Source: Candidatus Mediterraneibacter intestinigallinarum (GTDB lineage Bacteria > Bacillota > Clostridia > Lachnospirales > Lachnospiraceae). From it: 53,560 nucleotides of DNA. Positions 49,903 to 53,560 of the stretch are shown one piece after another. The stretch spans positions 1 to 53,560 of the forward strand of contig DWXI01000148.1 in the NCBI GenBank assembly GCA_019119265.1, in the 5' to 3' direction. The notes beneath the pieces were generated by a model. The model saw only the letters and a list, made by a program, of their open reading frames with translations. It ran no database searches and was not told where the DNA came from. Position 1 is the first letter of the stretch. The number at the start of each line of letters is the position of its first letter. Both the position numbers and the translations under genes were made by a program.

Positions 49903-52239
49903 TTAGCTGACAGCAACATTAAAACGGGAACTCTCCCGCTCCATATCCGGTTCTGCCTCTAACCTTCCCGTAAATACATATTCCTGTCCGCCAATGTTTA
50001 CATTGATCGGATGGGATATATCTGTTTCACTGAGCAAGCTCACTTTGTCCGATGTAATGTAGAATCGGATCGGCTCGCCGGCGATTTCCAGTTTAAATTC
50101 CATTGACTTCCAGCTCTCCGGCATATGCGGCTGAACATACAGGATTCCTCCTTCATAATGAATTCCGGCGAATCCGAAGATCAGGCAGTTCCATACGCCT
50201 CCAAGAGATGCGGAATGAATTCCGTCCGTACTGTCATATGGATTATCATCTATATCTATGACCAGACTTTTTGCAAAAAAGTCTTCCGCCAGATCCATTG
50301 CCCCGATCGCCGCACAGGCCTGCGCATGCGCACAGTAACTCAGCGATGAATCATGGATCGTTCTGCTCTCATAGAACAGGACATTCTTACGCACAAGGTC
50401 CTCTGAGATCATGTGAGGGAACAGGTTCAGCAACATGACGACATCCGCCTGTTTGAGCACCTGCATGTCTACGATCTCATCCCTTGAATAATCCAGAAGC
50501 ACTGCCTGCTTCACCTGGGATTTTTTATATTTTTCAATGTTTTTCAGCAACGGTTTGGAAAGGAATGTGTCATCCTGCGGGATAATCCCCTGATTATCAG
50601 GCACCGGAAGATATATGAGTTCCAGGAATTCTTTCCATGTATCGAAACGTTCATGCAGATTCAACATCTGGTCCAGTCTCTTATATACATCCGGTCTTTC
50701 CTGCCGTATATTTTCTGCATATTTTTTTGCGGTTTTCACGCAGTATGCGGCCATATAGTTCGTGTAGGCGTTATTGTCTATATGCTCTGTATATTCATCC
50801 GGACCGATAATATCATAGATACCGTATTTCTTATGATCCTCGTCCCATTTTGCGCAGGACGCCCAGAACTGTGCGGCTTCAAAAGCGATCTCATATCCGT
50901 ATCTGTCCATGAAATCCTGATCTTCCGTTACTTCATAATACTGATTCAGCGCGTATACAATATCCGCCGTCACGTGATATTCCTTGATGCCAGACCATAC
51001 TTTATTGGCTTTGCCGGTATAAATATTCAGGGCAGCATAAAGAGGCGTCTCCTCTTCTCCGGATTTCGCCGCTTCCCATGGGAACATGGCTCCGGAAAAG
51101 CCATAACTTCTTGCCTTGTTTCTCGCCCCGTCCAGTCCGTAATAACGGAATTCCAGCAGTTTTCTGGCCGTCTTCGGATATGTAAACAGCAGTGACGGGA
51201 ATATAAAAAGTTCCGTGTCCCAGAACACATGTCCTTTATATCCCTCTCCGGTAAGCCCTTTTGCAGCGATACTGCTCCTGTTTGTATGCCAGGGCGTCAT
51301 TCCCTGTATATGATACTGTGCAAAGCAGACGGCGGCTTCTTCCTCTTCTGAGATACCGTCTATCCTGAGGCTGCAGGTATCTCTATATTCGTTCATGGAG
51401 GCTGCGTGAACACGGAACAGATGATCATACCCTTCTCTCACCGCCCGGGTCACAGCCGTTTTCCGGCTTTCCTGCGATACTCCGTCCTCACTCTGGCAGA
51501 CATAAGTAATCTTTTCCACCGCCGCTTCACCGTCTTCATCCGTGCAGAGGACTGCTGATTCATGTATACATCTCCGCCCCAGCACAAAATCTGTCGAGAG
51601 GACATCCCCCTTTCTGAAAGAGCATTCGGACAGTACCGTCACAGCATTGTCAGAAAGTTCCCCCCTCATCTCCATCTGCCTTCTCTCGTATACACGGCAG
51701 TCTGCCTTGCGGAAATGAGATACTCCGCTGTTTGTCCTCTGACCATTGATGCCGGTCTTGATACTGATTTCATGCCGACCGCCGTCAGAAAACTTTATCT
51801 GAAGATCCTGAGCAAAGAGATGGATATCGTCCTTTGATGCAAATCTTCTGTTTATAATCTGTACCTTTGTTCCCGACTTCAGTTCAAACAGATAAGATAT
51901 CTGAAGTTCTCCGCTGAACAGATCCAGTTTTCTTGTACATGACAGAAGTTTTGTTCCCTCAGGATGGATCGCCTCTCCTTCAATCTCCAGCCCAAACCAT
52001 GTAAGATCAGGACAATTGACCAGCTCCGTCACTTCATCCTCATAGGCCCTGTCAAAAGCTCCGCAGAGGAACATACCGCGGTTTTCCTCCAGCACCGACA
52101 GCGGATGCGCCGCCCGCACCCCCATATACCCGTTGCACTGGGCGAATACAGATTCCGTTTTCAATTCAAAACGAGGGCAGAACTCATTTTCTTTCAGCCA
52201 GAATCTGCCATTTTGCTTTTCCGTATCATAGTGAATCAT
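49903..52239 (-). CDS. GH65-family disaccharide phosphorylase
   Basis: A 778-residue enzyme of the maltose/kojibiose/nigerose/trehalose phosphorylase family. It cleaves alpha-glucosidic disaccharides with phosphate to beta-glucose-1-phosphate and a sugar. N-terminal beta domain, linker and (alpha/alpha)6 barrel are recognisable: HVFWDTELFIFPSLLF, the catalytic acid Glu in IIGPDEYTEHIDNNAYTN and the KQADVVMLL region. Linkage preference cannot be read. Start MIHYD at 52239 is better spaced from GGAGA than the ATG at 52254. It is cytoplasmic and forms a pathway with pgmB. Confidence 0.92.
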   Translation of the reverse strand: MIHYDTEKQNGRFWLKENEFCPRFELKTESVFAQCNGYMGVRAAHPLSVLEENRGMFLCGAFDRAYEDEVTELVNCPDLTWFGLEIEGEAIHPEGTKLLSCTRKLDLFSGELQISYLFELKSGTKVQIINRRFASKDDIHLFAQDLQIKFSDGGRHEISIKTGINGQRTNSGVSHFRKADCRVYERRQMEMRGELSDNAVTVLSECSFRKGDVLSTDFVLGRRCIHESAVLCTDEDGEAAVEKITYVCQSEDGVSQESRKTAVTRAVREGYDHLFRVHAASMNEYRDTCSLRIDGISEEEEAAVCFAQYHIQGMTPWHTNRSSIAAKGLTGEGYKGHVFWDTELFIFPSLLFTYPKTARKLLEFRYYGLDGARNKARSYGFSGAMFPWEAAKSGEEETPLYAALNIYTGKANKVWSGIKEYHVTADIVYALNQYYEVTEDQDFMDRYGYEIAFEAAQFWASCAKWDEDHKKYGIYDIIGPDEYTEHIDNNAYTNYMAAYCVKTAKKYAENIRQERPDVYKRLDQMLNLHERFDTWKEFLELIYLPVPDNQGIIPQDDTFLSKPLLKNIEKYKKSQVKQAVLLDYSRDEIVDMQVLKQADVVMLLNLFPHMISEDLVRKNVLFYESRTIHDSSLSYCAHAQACAAIGAMDLAEDFFAKSLVIDIDDNPYDSTDGIHSASLGGVWNCLIFGFAGIHYEGGILYVQPHMPESWKSMEFKLEIAGEPIRFYITSDKVSLLSETDISHPINVNIGGQEYVFTGRLEAEPDMERESSRFNVAVS

Positions 52240-52256
52240 ATAAACATTCTCCAATC

Positions 52257-53297
52257 TTATTCAAGGATTACCGGTTTTCCGGTTTCAGCAGACTGATAAA
52301 GCATTCCTATCACTTTCTGTATATAGGATCCCTGTTCCGCCGTCACAAGCAGATCTGCTTCTCCCAGACATGCCTGTACAAAATTTCTGTCCAGATCCAT
52401 ATGCCAGTCTCTCATCTCCATAAAAGGATACTCCCTGTCATAGAGCTGCCCGTTTTCCTCCCCCCATATTTCCAGTGGGAATACACTTGCTCCCTGACAA
52501 GAGCCAAAGATTCTGATGCTTCTCGTATCTCGTTCTTTCTGGTTGATTGCAAAAGAGGTCTGGAGTTCCAGGCTGGTTCCGTTTTTAAATCTGATAAATC
52601 CGAAAAGACTGTCCTCGACTGTAAATTTGTCTGGATCCCAGCTTCCCATCAATCCTGCCTTCGATGTCTTTCCGATACGGTCGCTGTAAGTAGCACACAC
52701 ATAAGAGATTTCCGGATAATCCATCAGATATAAAGCGGAATCCAGCATATGAGCACCTATATCGATCAGAGGCCCGCCACCCTGTATCGCCTTATTTGTA
52801 AAGCATCCCCATCCCGGGATTCCCCTCCTTCTGTGCCATTTAACTTCAGCATGATAGATTTCTCCCATTTTACCGTCGTCAATGGCTTTTTTCAGGAAAG
52901 CCACATGCTCACTCGCGCGAAAGTGGAAACCATAGGAAAGGAGCAGTCCTTTTTCTTCCGCTTTTTTCTCCATAGCCTCCGCTTCTTCAGTGGTAATGGC
53001 AGGCGGTTTCTCGCAGAATACATGACATCCTGATTCCAGAGCATCCAGAGTGATTGATGAATGAAATTTATTAGGCACACAGATCGTCACCGCATCCGGC
53101 TTTAATTCCTCCAGCATTTTTTTATGAGAATCGTAGTAATTGGCAATATGAAATTTGTCTGCTGCAGATCTGGCCGCCTCCAGCCTTGTATCACAGATGC
53201 CTGCGATTTCAACCTCGTCCATTGACTGATAATTCGGAATATGAGTAACCTGTGCAATCTGTCCTGATCCGATAATAGCCATCCTTAACTTCTTCAT
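52257..53297 (-). CDS. Gfo/Idh/MocA-family oxidoreductase
   Basis: An NAD(P)-dependent sugar dehydrogenase-type protein of 346 residues. It has a Rossmann fold with AIIGSGQIAQVTHIP, the family EKP motif in VFCEKPPAIT and the C-terminal beta-sheet domain beginning about residue 130. A glycine-rich GGGPLIDIGAHMLD segment carries the conserved Asp/His. The substrate is unknown, presumably a sugar or its 3-keto derivative. Start MKKLRMA at 53297 follows AGGAGGAG. It is 17 nt ahead of the GH65 gene. Confidence 0.9.
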   Translation of the reverse strand: MKKLRMAIIGSGQIAQVTHIPNYQSMDEVEIAGICDTRLEAARSAADKFHIANYYDSHKKMLEELKPDAVTICVPNKFHSSITLDALESGCHVFCEKPPAITTEEAEAMEKKAEEKGLLLSYGFHFRASEHVAFLKKAIDDGKMGEIYHAEVKWHRRRGIPGWGCFTNKAIQGGGPLIDIGAHMLDSALYLMDYPEISYVCATYSDRIGKTSKAGLMGSWDPDKFTVEDSLFGFIRFKNGTSLELQTSFAINQKERDTRSIRIFGSCQGASVFPLEIWGEENGQLYDREYPFMEMRDWHMDLDRNFVQACLGEADLLVTAEQGSYIQKVIGMLYQSAETGKPVILE

Positions 53298-53384
53298 GAT
53301 GATCTCCTCCTTACGCCAGGAAAGGATGCCGCAAAAGAACTCCGGCAGCGCCAAAATCCCTTTCCCGCATCCCTCCTATTTTCA

Positions 53385-53560
53385 TTACATAAACTGTTTC
53401 ATAAAGTCTACGGATTCCTGATATACTTTCAGAGGATCTTCACCACGGATCCTTCCTTCATTTACCACCGGTCCTTCATAGCCAATCTCATGAAGGGTCT
53501 TCATATGTCTGGCCCAGTCGATAGAGCCGGTTCCCGGCTGATAACGATGATTTTCTGCAA
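53385..53560 (-). CDS. Sugar phosphate isomerase/epimerase (partial, 3' end only)
   Basis: Only the last 57 codons are inside the window. They read NHRYQPGTGSIDWARHMKTL, then GYEGPVVNEGRIRGEDPLK and end ...MKQFM. The PGxGxIDW motif and the following strand-helix are typical of the xylose-isomerase-like TIM barrel family (AP endonuclease 2 fold). Such proteins often pair with Gfo/Idh/MocA oxidoreductases in sugar modification. It is probably co-transcribed with the downstream genes. Confidence 0.8.
   Translation of the reverse strand, partial: AENHRYQPGTGSIDWARHMKTLHEIGYEGPVVNEGRIRGEDPLKVYQESVDFMKQFM

Overview
The window looks like a chromosomal segment of a gut Lachnospiraceae-type Firmicute (Clostridium cluster XIVa; Dorea, Mediterraneibacter or Blautia-like). 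The grounds are the gene repertoire (pyruvate formate-lyase with its activase, a DUF4317 protein, a Bce-type two-component/ABC module, a PTS operon with a PRD antiterminator, a GH65/beta-phosphoglucomutase locus, an HtrA with a cytoplasmic tail), strong AGGAGG-type ribosome binding sites and moderate GC. No rRNA, tRNA, CRISPR, prophage or complete IS was found. Most genes lie on the minus strand in compact operons.

Layout. 1-500: fragment of a lytic-transglycosylase-like gene and a Crh-like HPr homologue lacking the active-site His. 554-8096: a nine-gene minus-strand run moaC-mogA-moaA-MOSC-GH25 lipoprotein-prmA-rsmE-nifS-thiI, joining molybdenum cofactor synthesis, sulfur mobilisation and translation-factor modification. 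8145-10064: pyrimidine nucleoside salvage (udp-deoC-cdd). 10161-14970: heterodimeric ABC exporter with its MarR repressor. 15194-20432: a Cys/His protein of unknown function, a GNAT enzyme, DUF4317, a broken Rpn-type nuclease and a MATE exporter. 20438-23776: pflB and pflA, separated by a palindrome-ended small element and preceded by a Fur-like box. 23804-25950: GNAT enzyme and an L,D-transpeptidase. 25951-26631: a gene-free stretch full of large hairpins. 26632-31902: branched-chain amino acid ABC transporter livHMGF, bracketed by two cytidylate-kinase-like paralogues. 31961-37131: BceRSAB-type peptide-sensing and detoxification module with structured repeats. 37126-40627: glucose-family PTS permease and PRD antiterminator with a RAT/terminator switch. 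40683-49219: GNAT, FGGY kinase, an HPr-pyrophosphatase-phasin-AarF-DgkA-SseB operon, HtrA and small genes. 49238-53560: GH65 phosphorylase, beta-phosphoglucomutase, Gfo/Idh oxidoreductase and a partial isomerase/epimerase.

The most unusual content is non-coding. A dispersed intergenic element (30828-30980, 31961-32113 and a diverged double copy at 35063-35330) has a three-way-junction core. Two sequence versions keep the same helix and linker lengths while changing base pairs in compensatory fashion. A ~265-nt nearly complete hairpin (26316-26580), a 99-nt hairpin with a C-rich loop (26040-26138), a 233-bp palindrome-ended element between pflB and pflA (21177-21409) and a second repeat family (10161-10273, 40253-40411) add to this. 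Regulatory logic can be read directly in several places: RAT antitermination ahead of the PTS gene, a BceR-like operator ahead of the Bce transporter, and a MarR palindrome over the exporter promoter.
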